A stretch of 64,000 bases of DNA, from positions 22,542,020-22,606,019 of the forward strand of contig CM020620.1 of NCBI GenBank assembly GCA_009829735.1, given 5' to 3'. The DNA is from Pyropia yezoensis. Taxonomy: Eukaryota; Rhodophyta; Bangiophyceae; Bangiales; Bangiaceae. The notes under the pieces are model-generated. The model saw nothing but the letters and a program-made list of their open reading frames with translations. It was not told the DNA's origin and searched no databases. Of this stretch, positions 62,974-64,000 are shown in pieces (position 1 is the stretch's first letter; each line of letters starts with the position of its first letter). A program made the translations under genes and the position numbers.

Positions 62974-64000
62974 ATGTACCCTATTGCTATCCGATGGCAG
63001 GTCATCGAGAACCGGCGCCAAGGAAAATCATGGGCGTTCATTTTGGAGCACGTCGGGTGCAAGCTTGCAACTGCGAAGCAATGGTGGGCCAATTTCCAGC
63101 GTCACGGCTCCCCGTGGAACGATGATGTCATCCACAACAGGCATGCGGACGCCTCGGTCTTCAATCCAGAGTTTTTGGCGGCGCTGAACACCCTAGTGCG
63201 GTCCCACCCAGAAATGTTTCTTTGGGAAATGGAGGCAATATTCGGGAAGCTGGCGGACCTTCCTGGCTGGGAGCAGAGCTGGCCAGTGTCGACAAGCACT
63301 CTGTCTCGGATGCTGAACAATATCGGATTTTCGGTGAAGCAGGTCGAGCGACTGGCGCTGGAGAGGTCGCAGGCGTTGAGGGTGGCTTTTTGTCGGTTGT
63401 ACCGCCAAGTACCAGATCGTTGCATCGTCGTCCTCGACGAAACGCACGTGGCTGGTCAGGCCATGGTGCGCCGGCGCGGCTGGGCGCCCATTGGTCGACC
63501 TCTGGAAGCGCTTGCGCCGGACCCTCGGGCCCGCGCGCGCTTCTCTTCCACGGTGGCCATATCGTATACTCGTGGTATTTTGGAGCTCTTTGTTAACGAG
63601 GTTCCCCCTGCATTGAATGGTGATGATTTTGTTTTGTTTTGTACCAGCCTTGTGCGGAGAATGAATGCGTATCACCCTGGCTTGCCTTGGTCAGAGCAGC
63701 CCAGTGACTGCGTGGTGGTTTACGATAACGCCTCTGTTCACACTGCGTTTGCGGATGAGATTTTTGAAGAGAACGGGGTCGCTCGTATCCGTCTCTCCCC
63801 TTATTCACCCGACTTCTCTGCCATTGAGCCTGTTTTTAAGGACTACAAGCACGGAGTGCGCAGCTTGGTGTATTGGCATCCGCTGCTGCCTGATCGTATT
63901 GCTCATGTTCTCGCATTTTCTTCTATCTCTTTATCATCTATACAAGGCCATTATCGCGAGGCGCGACGGCAGGTGCTGCGCAACCTCCCCGAGATGACTG
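62974..64000 (+). CDS. Tc1/mariner-IS630-type DDE transposase, 3' end beyond window
   Basis: Open from ATG 62974 (MYPIAIRWQVIENRRQGKSW) through the last base, 342 codons with no stop. The N-terminal helix-turn-helix region (KLATAKQWWANFQRHG, STSTLSRMLNNIGFSVKQ) precedes a DDE_3 core: VVLDETHV (D155), RRRGWAPIGRPLE, VVVYDNASVH (D251), LSPYSPDFSAIEPVFKDY (E285; 33 residues between second D and E). The spacing and SPYSPDxxxIE motif are typical of IS630/Tc1 enzymes. No lesion is visible so far. A cut-and-paste transposase, probably in its own element whose ends are not identified. Confidence 0.85.
   Translation, partial: MYPIAIRWQVIENRRQGKSWAFILEHVGCKLATAKQWWANFQRHGSPWNDDVIHNRHADASVFNPEFLAALNTLVRSHPEMFLWEMEAIFGKLADLPGWEQSWPVSTSTLSRMLNNIGFSVKQVERLALERSQALRVAFCRLYRQVPDRCIVVLDETHVAGQAMVRRRGWAPIGRPLEALAPDPRARARFSSTVAISYTRGILELFVNEVPPALNGDDFVLFCTSLVRRMNAYHPGLPWSEQPSDCVVVYDNASVHTAFADEIFEENGVARIRLSPYSPDFSAIEPVFKDYKHGVRSLVYWHPLLPDRIAHVLAFSSISLSSIQGHYREARRQVLRNLPEMT

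Overview
This is eukaryotic, mostly GC-rich DNA. It has spliced genes with GT-AG introns, a chromodomain Ty3/Gypsy retrotransposon family, a CACTA/EnSpm-like DNA transposon family, long GCC/GGC simple repeats and a large NB-ARC/WD40 gene. A GC-rich alga (for example a bangiophyte red alga) or a similar protist would fit, but no marker gene fixes the lineage.

Layout. 1-1335 is unannotated flank. 1336-7306 is the left part of CACTA-like copy A (TIR, broken Tnp2 transposase, second gene 'ORF2'). 7307-21366 is Ty3/Gypsy element E1 on the minus strand. It contains a 500-N gap flanked by a duplicated 4,183-bp block that is almost certainly an assembly artefact: removing one copy leaves exactly 9,377 bp, the length of E2. 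21367-26827 is CACTA copy B (5'-truncated transposase, ORF2 with one nonsense codon). 27488-28121 is the missing right end of copy A, inverted. 28122-37498 is intact Ty3/Gypsy element E2 (plus strand). 37499-41109 is a truncated, decayed third element E3 (minus). 41110-46966 is an AT-richer stretch with little coding. 46967-48467 holds two convergent zinc-finger genes. 48468-55281 is extreme low-complexity GC-rich DNA without a credible gene. 55282-60624 (minus) encodes a 1,780-aa NB-ARC protein with 14 WD40 repeats, 13 of them near-identical 162-bp units. 62974 to the window end is an open-ended Tc1/IS630-type DDE transposase.

How the parts relate. E1 and E2 share gag (648 aa), an ATGA-coupled pol (1,327 aa: protease, RT, RNase H, integrase, chromodomain) and a third, antisense gene (647 aa, Arg/Ser-rich tail) between pol and the 3' LTR. 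The 5-bp sequence left of E1 (GCCGA) is the reverse complement of the 5 bp left of E2, and the two ends of CACTA copy A lie one beside each retroelement. The simplest reading is that one retroelement inserted into the CACTA ORF2 and a later exchange between two oppositely oriented retroelements inverted 21367-28121, or that an assembler made the same switch. The two CACTA copies together define a two-gene element: a Tnp2 transposase plus a co-oriented second protein with a conserved C-terminal block.

Most notable candidate: the NB-ARC/WD40 gene. It resembles fungal HET-D/HET-E-type receptors in having near-identical WD40 repeats that differ at a few fixed positions. It differs in having an NB-ARC core, a 54-residue unit with a Gly-rich insert, and a four-blade higher-order period.
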